From the NCBI RefSeq assembly GCF_007859315.1, contig NZ_VOHA01000001.1, forward strand, positions 310,001-374,000: 64,000 nucleotides of DNA. The letters are read 5' to 3'. The notes beneath the pieces were generated by a model, which searched no databases, was not told the DNA's origin, and saw nothing but the letters and a program-made list of their open reading frames with translations. A program made the translations under genes and the position numbers. This document shows positions 1 to 8,104 of this stretch, piece after piece; position 1 is the stretch's first letter, and every line of letters starts with the position of its first letter. Source of the stretch: Reyranella sp. CPCC 100927 (GTDB lineage Bacteria; Pseudomonadota; Alphaproteobacteria; Reyranellales; Reyranellaceae).

Positions 1-559
1 CGTCGGTGCCGCCGAACTCGTCGACGACCAGCGCCATATGGACGCGCTGCCGGCGCATCTCCAGCAGCATGTCGGACACCGGCATGGTCGGTGCCACGAA
101 GCTTACGCGACGCAACACATCGCGCAGGTGGAAACGACGGCCACTGCCCCAGTAGGCCAGCACGTCCTTGATGTGGATCATGCCGATGACGTCGTCCAGC
201 GACTCGCGATACACGGGATAGCGCGAGTGCGCCTCGTGCTGGATCAGTTTGACGGTATCTTCCAGCGATGTGTCGATGGCGATGCCGACGATGTCGGCAC
301 GCGGCACCATGACATCGGCCACGGTCTTGGCGCGCAAGCCCAGGATGTTGGCCAGAAGGTCGCGTTCTTCTTCGCCCAGCGCCGGTTCGTCGGGCGGCGC
401 GTTGCGCAGCTCGGGCCGCTCCTCGATGAGCTCCTGGATGACTTCGCGTATTTCCTCGCCACGGTTGCGCCGGCGCAGCTTGCGCAGGATACGGCGCAGC
501 GGACCGACTTCGGATGCTCCGGTGACGCCGGAACTTCGGTCGGACGACGGTTCGGACAT
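1..559 (-). CDS. corC: CorC/HlyC-type CBS-domain protein, 3' part cut off by window edge
   Basis: The ATG at 559 opens a frame that runs off the window start, so only about 186 N-terminal residues are visible. They begin MSEPSSDRSSG, followed by a basic Arg-rich stretch, then the GEEE-RDLLANIL segment, the motif VMVPRADIVGI, and the first CBS domain (SRYPVYRESLDDVIGMIHIKDVL). The second CBS domain is under way at the edge (HMALVVDEFGGTDG). There is no N-terminal DUF21 membrane domain, so this is the short soluble CorC form usually linked to Mg/Co efflux or membrane-stress functions. In many alphaproteobacteria it sits beside ybeY and lnt; those would lie outside the window. The exact substrate is unknown. 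The assignment to the family is firm; the function is family-level inference. Confidence 0.9.
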   Translation of the reverse strand, partial: MSEPSSDRSSGVTGASEVGPLRRILRKLRRRNRGEEIREVIQELIEERPELRNAPPDEPALGEEERDLLANILGLRAKTVADVMVPRADIVGIAIDTSLEDTVKLIQHEAHSRYPVYRESLDDVIGMIHIKDVLAYWGSGRRFHLRDVLRRVSFVAPTMPVSDMLLEMRRQRVHMALVVDEFGGTD

Positions 560-641
560 GGCCTGACTATAGGGACTGCCGTGCGCGGGCGGAAGAGTGT
601 GACAGGTGTTGGGAAACGCGAAATTGCGGCTTGACTTCCCG

Positions 642-986
642 TCAGCCGCGCAGCAGCAGGACCAGCCCGAAGGCGAGCGGAAAGACCAGCGGCAATGTCG
701 TGATGACGACGGCCAGCAAATTGCGCCCGTAGCGCCAGCACAGCATCCAGGCCATCAGGGAGAACACGAACGCCACGGGCGGCCAGGACCAGATCGAGCC
801 GACGAACAGCAACGGCCAAGGATCATCCGGTGCGCGTGGCGTGTCGAACGCCATGACCGACAGGCCGGCCAGCGGCAGCCAGAAGATCAGCAGCATCGCC
901 ATGACGACCTGCGTGCCCACGAGCCAGGCGCGCGCGGCATTGCGGCCGATCAGCGGCCGCGGCGCGTCAGGCTGTCGCTCGGACAT
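642..986 (-). CDS. small hydrophobic membrane protein of unknown function
   Basis: This 114-residue protein has a short polar N-terminus (MSERQPDAPRPLIGR) followed by three evident membrane spans at about residues 19-45, 58-85 and 90-112. It ends almost immediately after the last span (LLLRG). I recognise no motif or family. It lies on the same strand as the CorC-like gene (82 bp downstream) and the TPP enzyme upstream, so it may be co-transcribed. The start is preceded by GAGGTCGG, a weak Shine-Dalgarno. It is likely an inner-membrane protein, but there is no basis for assigning a role. Confidence 0.7.
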   Translation of the reverse strand: MSERQPDAPRPLIGRNAARAWLVGTQVVMAMLLIFWLPLAGLSVMAFDTPRAPDDPWPLLFVGSIWSWPPVAFVFSLMAWMLCWRYGRNLLAVVITTLPLVFPLAFGLVLLLRG

Positions 987-1037
987 ACGGACCGACCTCG
1001 AACGAGGGGTGTGTAGTGACCCCGGACGGGGCCGATC

Positions 1038-2597
1038 CTACATCACAACCTCGATCAGATAAGGCCCCTTCTGGCTCATCGCCCACTGCAGCTGCTTGGT
1101 GAGGCCCTCAAGGTCATGGGTCTGTGCGCCTTCGACACCCATGCCCTTGGCAAGCTTGACGAAGTCGAGCGTCGGGCGGTCCAGGGTCAGCATGTCGATG
1201 GCACGCGGTCCCGGATTGGGAGCGCCGACATCGGCCAGCTGGCTGTAGAGGATCTGATAGGAGCGGTTGGAGAAAATCAGGACACAAACGTCCAGGTTCT
1301 CGCGTGCCATCGTCCACAAGGATTGGATCGTGTACATGGCGCTGCCGTCACCGACCATGCAAATGACCTTGCGGTCAGGGCATGCGACTGCGGCACCAAT
1401 GGCGACCGGCGTCCCGAAGCCGATCGAACCGCCCATGTTGTTGAGCCAGTCATGCGGCGGCGCACCGGCGCTGAACGGGAAAAAGCCGCGTCCCGTCGTG
1501 ATCGACTCGTCGACCACGATCGCGTTCTCGGGCAGCGTGGCGCCCAGCGCCATGCCCAGGCCATCGAGCGTGAACTTGCCCGTGGGCTTATCGGGCCGCT
1601 TGGGCGCGGCGATGCCGGCAGCCGGCACGTTGAGTGCGCCAAGCTCCGCGGCCAGCGCCTCGATCGCGGCCTCACAATCGTCTTCGACGCCGGCCAGCTT
1701 GGTGACCGTGCAGCCTTCGGGTGTGAGCATGCTGGGCTTGCCCGGATAGGCAAAAAACGCGGCAGGCTCGCGAGCGCCGCACAACACCATCTGACGGGTG
1801 CCCTGCAGCACGGCGGTCGCCTGTTCGACAACGAACGGCACGCGGCTGATCTGCACGCGACCGGCACCGCGCTCCAACCGTGCGTTGGAGCCGGCACCCT
1901 GGATCCTGCAGCCTGTCTTGGCCGCGATCTTGCCGGCCAGTTCCAGGGTGCGTTCCCGCAGGGCGCGGCCACCCAGCAGCAGCATCCCCGGCTCGCCGGT
2001 GGTCAGCGCCTTGGCCGCAGCCGTGACGGCGTCGGCCGACGGCTTTGCCGGCGCCGGTGCGGCTGGTGTTTCGGCGATGTCCTGCGCCGCCCCCCAAGCG
2101 GTGTCCGCGGGCAGGATGAGAGTTGCGATCTGGCCCGGTGAGACGCGGGCCGCCTGGATGGCCTGGGCGCCGTCCTTGGCGACGGTCTTGGACGTCGGCG
2201 ATGTCTTCACCCAGTGCGAAAACGGCTTGGCGATGCCCTCGATATCGGCGGTCAGCGGTGTGTCGAACTTGATGTGATAAGTCGCGTGTTCGCCGACGAT
2301 GTTGACGATGCCAGAGCCCGCCTTCTTGGCGTTGTGCAGGTTGGCGCAGGCGTTGGCCAGGCCCGGGCCCAGATGCAGCAAGGTTGCGGCCGGCGTGCCG
2401 GTCATGCGGTAGTAGCCGTCGGCGGCACCGCTGCAGGAGCCTTCGAACAGGCCGAGGACGCAGCGCATGCCCTGGACCCGGTCGAGCGCGGCCACGTAGT
2501 GCATCTCCGATGTGCCGGGATTGGCGAACGAGACGGTCACGCCGCCCTTCACCAGGGTACGGACCAGACTGTCGGCGCCGGTCATCAGCTCGGTCAT
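1038..2597 (-). CDS. thiamine-pyrophosphate-dependent enzyme of the acetolactate synthase large-subunit family
   Basis: The protein has 519 residues when started at the ATG at 2597, which is preceded by AGGAAC; the open frame extends 58 codons further upstream, but that part reads as non-coding. The N-terminal PYR domain carries the activating glutamate (E52, in LFEGSCSGAADGYYRMTG). The central domain is NAD/FAD-like. The C-terminal PP domain has the TPP/Mg motif GDGSAMYT with the Asn about 28 residues later (LIFSNRSY). This is the architecture of IlvB, benzoylformate decarboxylase and oxalyl-CoA decarboxylase. No ilvH small subunit is adjacent, so a catabolic 2-oxoacid decarboxylase or ligase is as likely as a biosynthetic acetolactate synthase. 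The substrate cannot be read from sequence alone. Confidence 0.9.
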   Translation of the reverse strand: MTELMTGADSLVRTLVKGGVTVSFANPGTSEMHYVAALDRVQGMRCVLGLFEGSCSGAADGYYRMTGTPAATLLHLGPGLANACANLHNAKKAGSGIVNIVGEHATYHIKFDTPLTADIEGIAKPFSHWVKTSPTSKTVAKDGAQAIQAARVSPGQIATLILPADTAWGAAQDIAETPAAPAPAKPSADAVTAAAKALTTGEPGMLLLGGRALRERTLELAGKIAAKTGCRIQGAGSNARLERGAGRVQISRVPFVVEQATAVLQGTRQMVLCGAREPAAFFAYPGKPSMLTPEGCTVTKLAGVEDDCEAAIEALAAELGALNVPAAGIAAPKRPDKPTGKFTLDGLGMALGATLPENAIVVDESITTGRGFFPFSAGAPPHDWLNNMGGSIGFGTPVAIGAAVACPDRKVICMVGDGSAMYTIQSLWTMARENLDVCVLIFSNRSYQILYSQLADVGAPNPGPRAIDMLTLDRPTLDFVKLAKGMGVEGAQTHDLEGLTKQLQWAMSQKGPYLIEVVM

Positions 2598-2781
2598 GAT
2601 GTGTTCCTGTTCGCTATGTGGCGGGGAGATTAGCGGCCGGCTGCCACGCGCGCCAAGTCGGCCTGTGTAGCGCCACCGCATAGCCGCGTTGCGGGCAAAG
2701 TGCAAAGAGCGTGGCGACACCTTCGCCGTGGAACCCGAGCGCCGCCTGGGCTTTTCCCTATGGCAACTCAAGGAGGTGGCG

Positions 2782-3039
2782 ATGACTGAGGGTCGGCAAC
2801 CGCGTGGCTTTGCCTCGATGGATCAGGAAAAGCAGCGTGATATCGCCCGGCGTGGCGGTCGCAGCGTTCCGGGTGAAAAGCGCAGTTTTTCTCAGAACCA
2901 TGCCCTCGCCGCCGCAGCCGGCCGCACGGGCGGTCAGAACGTGCCGCACGCCAAGCGCAGTTTCGCGCAGGATCGGAGCCTTGCCGCCGCAGCCGGCCGG
3001 AAGGGCGGTGAAAGCCGGCGCAAGGGGACGACGGAGTAA
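2782..3039 (+). CDS. KGG-repeat stress-induced protein
   Basis: This 85-residue hydrophilic protein starts at the ATG at 2782, with AGGAGG six bases upstream. It contains three consecutive copies of the KGG/Con-10-type motif: GFASMDQEKQRDIARRGGRS, then SFSQNHALAAAAGRTGGQNV, then SFAQDRSLAAAAGRKGGESR, each ending in a GG turn. Such proteins (GsiB, Con-10, YciG families) are intrinsically disordered and are associated with stationary phase or desiccation. The second and third copies are each preceded by a KRSF linker, so the gene looks internally duplicated. It is convergent with mmcB, with only 5 bp between the two stop codons. The exact biochemical role is unknown. Confidence 0.9.
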   Translation: MTEGRQPRGFASMDQEKQRDIARRGGRSVPGEKRSFSQNHALAAAAGRTGGQNVPHAKRSFAQDRSLAAAAGRKGGESRRKGTTE

Positions 3040-3044
3040 GTTGG

Positions 3045-3512
3045 TCAGACCGCCAGTGTCGCCTGCGGGTCCAGGAGGCGCTGCAGGCGTTCGGCGCCCA
3101 GCCGCGCGCAGCGAAGGGTCAGGGCCTTGCGCCGCGCCGCCGGCAGCCGGGTCTCAGCCGCTGGGCGTGGATCATCGCGCAGGATATCGCCGCCAAACGC
3201 GTCGGCAACAATCAGGCCGGCCGTATCCGGCAGGATGTCGTGGGGAAAATCCGATGTGACGGCAAAATAGAAGCGATCGCACCAAGCGAGGTAGTCGACC
3301 CATTTGCTGTCAGCCCGATAATCCTCGATGGAGGATTTCACCTCGACGATCGCCGCCGTGCCATCGTCTCCCAGGGCCAGAATGTCAGCACGTCGGCCAT
3401 CGGCCAGCGGCACCTCAAGCAAGGGCGTCCATCCGCGCACTCGCCACAGGCGACAAGCGCCGCGGGTTACGGCGAGGGTGACGTCGGGACGGAGCCTCAC
3501 TGATGTGCTCAT
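3045..3512 (-). CDS. mmcB: MmcB family DNA repair protein
   Basis: This 155-residue protein begins MSTSVRLRPDVTLAV. It matches the MmcB family first noted in Caulobacter as mitomycin-C-inducible and involved in DNA damage tolerance. Visible landmarks are RADILALGDDGTAAIVEVKSS, a restriction-endonuclease-like D...E-x-K core, followed by DYRADSKWVDYLAWCDRFYFAV and the LIVADAFGG segment. These fit a nuclease fold. I chose the ATG at 3512 because homologues start near this MSTS region, although the frame is open 20 codons further and the SD is weak. The SOS regulator LexA often controls this gene in relatives; I do not see an obvious GTTC-type box. Confidence 0.88.
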   Translation of the reverse strand: MSTSVRLRPDVTLAVTRGACRLWRVRGWTPLLEVPLADGRRADILALGDDGTAAIVEVKSSIEDYRADSKWVDYLAWCDRFYFAVTSDFPHDILPDTAGLIVADAFGGDILRDDPRPAAETRLPAARRKALTLRCARLGAERLQRLLDPQATLAV

Positions 3513-3627
3513 CGCATCGGCCTGAATGAAAAGCCCAATGGTATCGGGAATAATGCGACTTGCCCAGAACAATTAGAGAACAAGCGCAAAATTGCACATA
3601 AACGAAGAAATAAAATGAATTTCAGAG

Positions 3628-3651
3628 ATCACACCATAGCCATGCTGTGAT
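3628..3651. promoter_or_regulatory. inverted repeat ATCACA-N12-TGTGAT in an AT-rich spacer
   Basis: The spacer 3513-3771 is much richer in A and T than its surroundings and separates divergent mmcB and the small exported-peptide gene. It contains a perfect 6-bp inverted repeat with a 12-bp spacer. Its half-sites resemble CRP/FNR-type half-sites but in the outward orientation. It may be an operator; no regulator is assigned. Confidence 0.3.
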
Positions 3652-3771
3652 ATTACTGATGCTGGCCGTGCCGTTCCGGCGCGACATTGTTCCAAATCGC
3701 GCGAGCTCAGCAGTAGCTAATATTGCGCTTCTGTGCTAAATTCGTCGCGTTTGCTGCCCGGGGATTTTACG

Positions 3772-4005
3772 ATGTCTTCCGCCTCTTCCCAAGAATCGTC
3801 GGCACCTGAGACGGCAACTGACGGCAAGGCCATGTCGCGCCGCCGAGCACTGGCTCGCCTGGGTTTGGCGGCTGGTGTCGCCTATGCGGCGCCGACGGTC
3901 ACGACGTTGGATCGTCGTGCCTTTGCACAGTCAACGCCGTGCCCGCCCGGAAAAGGCCCCGGCAATGGTAACGGTAAGGGTAACGGCAAACCCGGATGCC
4001 GTTGA
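3772..4005 (+). CDS. small exported peptide with Tat-like signal and Gly/Asn/Lys-rich tail
   Basis: The product is 77 residues from the ATG at 3772. After a Ser/Thr-rich leader it shows SRRRALARLGLAAGVAYAAP, an Arg-rich n-region followed by a hydrophobic segment. This resembles a Tat or lipobox-free signal. A signal-peptidase-like AFAQS site comes next. The predicted mature peptide is only about 26 residues: two cysteines bracketing a GNGNGKGNGK run. I recognise no family. Similar Arg-led, Gly-rich small proteins occur in alphaproteobacteria without known function. A clear intrinsic terminator follows at once, and the gene faces a XRE/S24 regulator tail to tail. It could be an envelope or secreted cationic peptide; that is inference. 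Confidence 0.65.
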   Translation: MSSASSQESSAPETATDGKAMSRRRALARLGLAAGVAYAAPTVTTLDRRAFAQSTPCPPGKGPGNGNGKGNGKPGCR

Positions 4006-4031
4006 TCGGCGGCAGGGATCAGGGTGTTCAG

Positions 4032-4057
4032 AAGACCCGCTGCGGCGGGTCTTTTTG
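4032..4057 (+). terminator. intrinsic terminator
   Basis: An 8-bp stem AGACCCGC / GCGGGTCT with a TGCG loop is followed by a run of T (TTTTTGTT). It lies 28 bp after the small exported-peptide gene and abuts the stop codon of the convergent regulator gene at 4058. Confidence 0.9.
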
Positions 4058-4675
4058 TTAACGCCGTTTGATCCAGCGCACCGGACTGGCCCATTCCAGG
4101 CGCGCATTGATCACGGGGGCGGCGTTATACGACATCAACGTGAACTGGCCGCGTCCGCCGCCCAGTTCCACACGCTTCACCAGGGTGGGGCCGTTCATCA
4201 CTTTCACGATACAGTCCCGACCCAGGCAACTGGCCATGTCGATGCCATGGACCTGCAGGTCCCGGCTGTAGAACAGAATGTCGTCCTCGCCGTAGACAGG
4301 GTACATGCTGTCGCCCCGCACGCGGACGGCGACCGTGTTCAGTGAGTCGCCCGGAGGTGCCTCGACTTCGTCGATCTCGCCACTGGCCGGAGCATCGACC
4401 GGGAACACTTCGGCACCGGCGCCAACATAGCCCGCAACCGTTATCAGGCGCCGTACACCGCCACCAGGCCCGTAGCGAAACTCCGAAACCGAAACGCCGG
4501 CCATCTCCGCCAATACTTTCAGCGTCTGCGGGTCGGGTTCGAATGCGCCCTTTTCCCAGCGGTGGACGGTCGGCTGCGTGACAGCCAGCTTCGCGGCAAA
4601 CTCCTGCTGCGTCAAATCCTGCTGCTTGCGCAGTGTTTTGATCCGCTGCCCCAGATCCCAGAATGGCTCGCGCAT
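4058..4675 (-). CDS. XRE-family repressor with S24 LexA-like C-terminal domain
   Basis: The 205-residue protein has a helix-turn-helix of the Cro/C1 type at about residues 8-65 (LTQQEFAAKLAVTQPTVHRW). A C-terminal S24 domain follows, with the serine in GDSMYP (S123) and the second catalytic lysine in TLVKRV (K167). An Ala-Gly pair at 81-82 could be a self-cleavage site, so the architecture is that of phage CI and LexA-like repressors that respond to DNA damage. I set the start at the ATG at 4675 because GGAGG lies eight bases upstream; in-frame ATGs at 4693 and 4771 lack this. No phage genes are nearby, so this is a chromosomal regulator with unknown targets. Confidence 0.88.
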   Translation of the reverse strand: MREPFWDLGQRIKTLRKQQDLTQQEFAAKLAVTQPTVHRWEKGAFEPDPQTLKVLAEMAGVSVSEFRYGPGGGVRRLITVAGYVGAGAEVFPVDAPASGEIDEVEAPPGDSLNTVAVRVRGDSMYPVYGEDDILFYSRDLQVHGIDMASCLGRDCIVKVMNGPTLVKRVELGGGRGQFTLMSYNAAPVINARLEWASPVRWIKRR

Positions 4676-4801
4676 AATTTGCGCCTCCGCCATTTGCCGA
4701 TACTCCGATGGCGCACGTGAATAATATGGAACCGTATCAAAAATAAATTCCGTTGGGAAACATTGGATCAAATGACACGGGTTTCATCGTGTGTGGGCAG
4801 C

Positions 4802-6037
4802 TCAGGGCTTGGCTGCCATCGGCTTCAGCGGTGGCGCCTCATCGTCCAGCCGGCCCGGCTGTCGCTCGGGCGTGGCCCGAAAGGCGGCGGCGGCAGCCTC
4901 GGCCTGGGAGATCTCGGCGGCTGATATTTTCTCAGCCGACCGGGCGCGGATCTTGGCGGCGTTGGTGTTGCCTTGCCGTTCAGCCAGCAGCAGCCACTTG
5001 AACCCGTCGACCGGGTCTTTGGCACTGGCCACGCCACCGATCTTCCAGACGCCCAGCACATATTGCGCTTCCGCAAGCCCCTGCCGGCCGGCGCGGGCGT
5101 ACCATTGTTCGGCCTTCGGGAGATCCCGGTCGATGCCGGCGCCGGAGAAAAGCGCGTTGGCGAGCTTGAATTGTGCCTGTGCGACGCCGGCATTCGCTGC
5201 CGCAGTATACCAGGCGATGGCGCTCGATGCGGCCGTGCGCGCCGCCTCGCCGCGTGCATTCATCGCTATCGAAACCGACACGTCGCCCAGGGCCAAGGCA
5301 GCCTCGGGATAGCCGTTGTCGGCGGCATGGCGCAGAAAGCGCTGCGCCTCGACAGGGTCTTTGCGCCCAGCCCGTCCGTCGGCCAGCAGTACGCCGTATC
5401 GTATAGCGGCCGGCAAATGGCCCTGTTCGGCCGCAAGGCGATAGGCGTGTACCATCTCGGTGGTGCGCGCCGCGGCCTGCGGGGAAATTTCGATCGCGCG
5501 GGCAAACGCGTAGGCGCCGTAGGGATCGCCGGCCTGGGTCGCGCGCTCGTACCAGTGCAGTGCTTGGCTTTGGTCGGCCGACACGCCGCGGCCCTTGGCA
5601 TAAAGAACGCCGAGATTGTAGGCCGCGCGCGCGATGCCGGTATCGGCGGCTTCGCGAAAAAGCTGTGCGGCGCGTGATTCGTCCTTGGGGACGCCCTGGC
5701 CGGCGATATGCTGGAATGCCAGCAGGTACTTGGCGCGACCGTTGCCGGCGCCGGCAGCCCCATTCAACAGCCTGATGGCCTCTGCCAGCGCTTGACGGTC
5801 GTTGCGTTTCAGCAGGACGGCGGCCAGCCATGCCGCGGCTTCCGGATCCTGGGCGGCCAGCGGCCGCAACTGTCGTTCGGCGGTGACGGAATCACCCGCC
5901 TCGAACGCAGCGATCGCCGTTCGCAATGTGTCGCCTGGTTGACCGTAAGCCAATGACGACACCGTCAACCAAGCGGCCACAGCGCCGGCAGTGATCGGTC
6001 GGCTGATCAGACCGTGCACGTTACTTGCGCGGCGCAA
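4802..6037 (-). CDS. exported Sel1-repeat protein
   Basis: The 411-residue protein has an N-terminal hydrophobic segment ending in SLAYGQ that looks like a Sec signal peptide. At least six Sel1-like repeats follow from about residue 70 to 370. Examples are AAYNLGVLYAKGRGVSADQSQALHWYERA and AAIRYGVLLADGRAGRKDPVEAQRFLRHA. Sel1 repeats form alpha solenoids that scaffold protein complexes, often in the periplasm. The tail is Ala- and Pro-rich. Its first 17 bases overlap the end of the upstream Sel1 gene, so the two are translated from one message. The binding partner is unknown. Confidence 0.88.
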   Translation of the reverse strand: MRRASNVHGLISRPITAGAVAAWLTVSSLAYGQPGDTLRTAIAAFEAGDSVTAERQLRPLAAQDPEAAAWLAAVLLKRNDRQALAEAIRLLNGAAGAGNGRAKYLLAFQHIAGQGVPKDESRAAQLFREAADTGIARAAYNLGVLYAKGRGVSADQSQALHWYERATQAGDPYGAYAFARAIEISPQAAARTTEMVHAYRLAAEQGHLPAAIRYGVLLADGRAGRKDPVEAQRFLRHAADNGYPEAALALGDVSVSIAMNARGEAARTAASSAIAWYTAAANAGVAQAQFKLANALFSGAGIDRDLPKAEQWYARAGRQGLAEAQYVLGVWKIGGVASAKDPVDGFKWLLLAERQGNTNAAKIRARSAEKISAAEISQAEAAAAAFRATPERQPGRLDDEAPPLKPMAAKP

Positions 6038-6575
6038 ATGTGTCGGCCGATTTCTTGGCGCGCTCGACTTCGTCGTCCGTCATTTCTTTCGCCAAGCCGT
6101 CCAGTAGGCGCTCGGTCCCCGGGACCTGCTGACGCGAAGCCAGGGCCAGGAATTTATAGGCTTCGACTTTGTCCTGGGTGACGCCTTCGCCCGATGCCAG
6201 TGCGCTGCCGTACAGCGCCATGGCCCGGGGAAAGCCACGTTCCGCGGCGTCTCGCAGCAAGGGGATCGCCTTGGCAGGATTATAGAGGGGTGATTTCTCG
6301 AAACCATAGACCTCGGCGCCCAGCATGAACTGGGCGCGCATGTCCTTGCGGTCCGCCATGGGCAGAAGGATGCGTTCGGCCTTGGCGTAGTCGCCCGCCT
6401 TCAGCGCATCGAACGCCGGCTTCAGGTCGTTGGCCGGCTGGGGCGCTGCTGGTTTGGGGGCCGGCTTGGGTTGCGGCGCTTGCGCTGATGCGGCCTGATG
6501 AAGCGCTGGAACCGCCAATACCGCGATCAGCGCGGCAATGATCGGCCGAATGTGCAGTCGCATTCTCGTACTCAT
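6021..6575 (-). CDS. short exported Sel1-repeat protein
   Basis: The product is 184 residues from the ATG at 6575, which follows AAGGGA directly; the ATG at 6563 is an alternative. A signal peptide (IIAALIAVLAVPALHQAASAQA) is followed by a Pro/Lys/Ala linker (QPKPAPKPAAPQPA) and about three Sel1/TPR-like helical pairs (AQFMLGAEVYGFEKSPLYNPAKAIPLLRDAAERG and AMALYGSALASGEGVTQDKVEAYKFLALA). It overlaps the larger Sel1 gene by 17 bp and precedes it in the operon. The two proteins probably work together in the periplasm. Confidence 0.85.
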   Translation of the reverse strand: MSTRMRLHIRPIIAALIAVLAVPALHQAASAQAPQPKPAPKPAAPQPANDLKPAFDALKAGDYAKAERILLPMADRKDMRAQFMLGAEVYGFEKSPLYNPAKAIPLLRDAAERGFPRAMALYGSALASGEGVTQDKVEAYKFLALASRQQVPGTERLLDGLAKEMTDDEVERAKKSADTFAPRK

Positions 6576-6696
6576 TCCCTTGAACCCGCGCACCATGGCG
6601 GAAAGCCAACGTCGTATCAATCATTGGCACGGATGTGGCGAGGTTGGTTGCCGGTCGTGGAATAAGCCAGCACAGTGCCGTGTCAGGCTGACGGGG

Positions 6697-7398
6697 ATGT
6701 CGATGAACGACGCACGTGAAAAAGACACTGTACGCATCTGGGATCTGCCGACGCGGCTGTTCAAATGGGCACTGGCCGTGCTGGTTGTGTTCCAGGTCAC
6801 GACCGGCCTGCTCGCGGGCAGCTGGCTGACATGGCACTTCCGGTCGGGCTATGCGATCCTGACTTTGCTGATCTTTCGCATCCTCTGGGGAATCGTCGGC
6901 AGCACGACGTCACGTTTTTCAAGTTTCTTGAAGGGACCCTATGCGGGTCTGGCACATGTGCGCGAGCTGCTCGGTTCGCGCGGGCCCCGCGAACTCGGTC
7001 ACAATGCGGTCGGCGGCTGGGTCGTGATCGTGATCATCCTGGCGTTGCTGGTGCAGGCCGGCAGTGGGCTCTTCACCACGGACGACATTGCAACCGACGG
7101 ACCCTTGGTCGCTGTGGCGAGTGAGCGATGGGTCAAGGCCATGACCAGCCTGCACGTGCGCTGGATCCTCGTGATCTACATTCTGATCGGACTGCACGTG
7201 CTGGCCGCCGTGCTGTACCTGATCGTCAAGAAGCAGAACCTGATCCTCGCCATGATCACCGGCCGCAAACGGCGTGACGACGTCGTCGCGCCGGATCAGC
7301 CGCTGCCGGCCATCCGGTTCGCCGGCAACGTGTCGGCGTTGATCTGCCTCGCCGTTGCCGCCGCCGTCGTTTACGCGATCCTGCGCTTCGCGAGCTGA
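6697..7398 (+). CDS. cytochrome b561-type membrane cytochrome with a Lys in place of the first haem-ligand His
   Basis: This 233-residue protein of the bacterial/Ni-hydrogenase cytochrome b561 family (PF01292 type) has four main membrane helices and a fifth C-terminal one. It opens with VRIWDLPTRLFKWAL. Family members normally read RLFHW here, and that His ligates haem; here it is Lys (residue 23, codon AAA). The other ligand-type histidines are present: GHNAVGGW, TSLHVRW and LIGLHVLA. The ending KKQNLILAMITGRK is typical. It is convergent with a cytochrome c' gene, a common genomic partner. The role would be electron transfer between quinol and periplasmic c-type cytochrome. ATG at 6697 or 6703 could be the start. 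Confidence 0.88.
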   Translation: MSMNDAREKDTVRIWDLPTRLFKWALAVLVVFQVTTGLLAGSWLTWHFRSGYAILTLLIFRILWGIVGSTTSRFSSFLKGPYAGLAHVRELLGSRGPRELGHNAVGGWVVIVIILALLVQAGSGLFTTDDIATDGPLVAVASERWVKAMTSLHVRWILVIYILIGLHVLAAVLYLIVKKQNLILAMITGRKRRDDVVAPDQPLPAIRFAGNVSALICLAVAAAVVYAILRFAS

Positions 7399-7413
7399 CG
7401 TCTGGAACGACAA

Positions 7414-7439
7414 CGGCCGGTCAAGGGTCTGACCGGCCG
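7414..7439. terminator. GC-rich hairpin between convergent genes
   Basis: A perfect 9-bp stem CGGCCGGTC / GACCGGCCG has an 8-base loop and lies between the cytochrome b561 and cytochrome c' genes. It has no T-tract on either strand, so it could be a weak bidirectional terminator or an mRNA 3'-end stabiliser. Confidence 0.5.
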
Positions 7440-7483
7440 CATGCGATGTGATGGTCGAACCGGCCGTGCCGGTCCGCTGGTCG

Positions 7484-7927
7484 CTACTTCGCGCGGAACT
7501 TGTCGTGGCAGGCGCCGCAGGTCTTTGCGGCATTGCCGAAGGCCTCGCCGACCTTGGCCATGTCACCGCTGGCGGCTGCGACAGCCAGCGCGTCGATCGC
7601 CGCCGCTTCAGCCTTGTTGGCCGCCGTGAAGCCCGGCATGTCTGTCCATACCACCGGCAAAGCCTTGGTCTCCCCCTTGTCCGAACCGGCAGGGAACAAG
7701 GCCGGGAATGCCAGCGACAATTCCTTGAGCTTGGCCGCTGCCGGCACCACGCCGCTGGCCGGTCCCTTGGCATCGACGATGCCCTTGATCGCTTTCATTT
7801 GCGCGCCGGCCTGCTTGCGATTGTCCTTGCGTGCCGCGATCGGGTCGCCTTGTGCTACGGCAACACTGCCGATCAGCGCTCCCGCAAGCGCCAGACCGAT
7901 GGCGCCGACGATCAGCCCCTTTTGCAT
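7484..7927 (-). CDS. cytochrome c' family protein
   Basis: The 147-residue protein has a Sec signal peptide (VGAIGLALAGALIGSVAVAQG) and a four-helix-bundle-type sequence that ends with the class II haem motif CGACH (C137, C140, H141), followed by DKFRAK. A C-terminal CXXCH is diagnostic of cytochrome c' and c556. The start at 7927 has AGAGGAAGC upstream; the longer open frame (to 8104) is not needed. Members bind NO or carry electrons in the periplasm. The convergent cytochrome b561 may be its redox partner. Confidence 0.93.
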   Translation of the reverse strand: MQKGLIVGAIGLALAGALIGSVAVAQGDPIAARKDNRKQAGAQMKAIKGIVDAKGPASGVVPAAAKLKELSLAFPALFPAGSDKGETKALPVVWTDMPGFTAANKAEAAAIDALAVAAASGDMAKVGEAFGNAAKTCGACHDKFRAK

Positions 7928-8104
7928 GATCCGCTTCCTCTCTCCGCTTGTCGACGGGCCCCAAACCGTGCCGCACGCCGCCGTTCGCCTGAACCGGCAC
8001 GTCACCGATGAAACACTGTCGATCGCATTACCGTCCATCACGAAGCCGTGAAGACGGACGAAAACCCCAGTGTTTCCAAATGGTAACCCGAGAGTCACTC
8101 GCAA

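Noticed and set aside
1038-2597. Anabolic acetolactate synthase (ilvB)
   Set aside because: There is no ilvH or ilvC nearby and the length is short; only the TPP-enzyme superfamily is safe.
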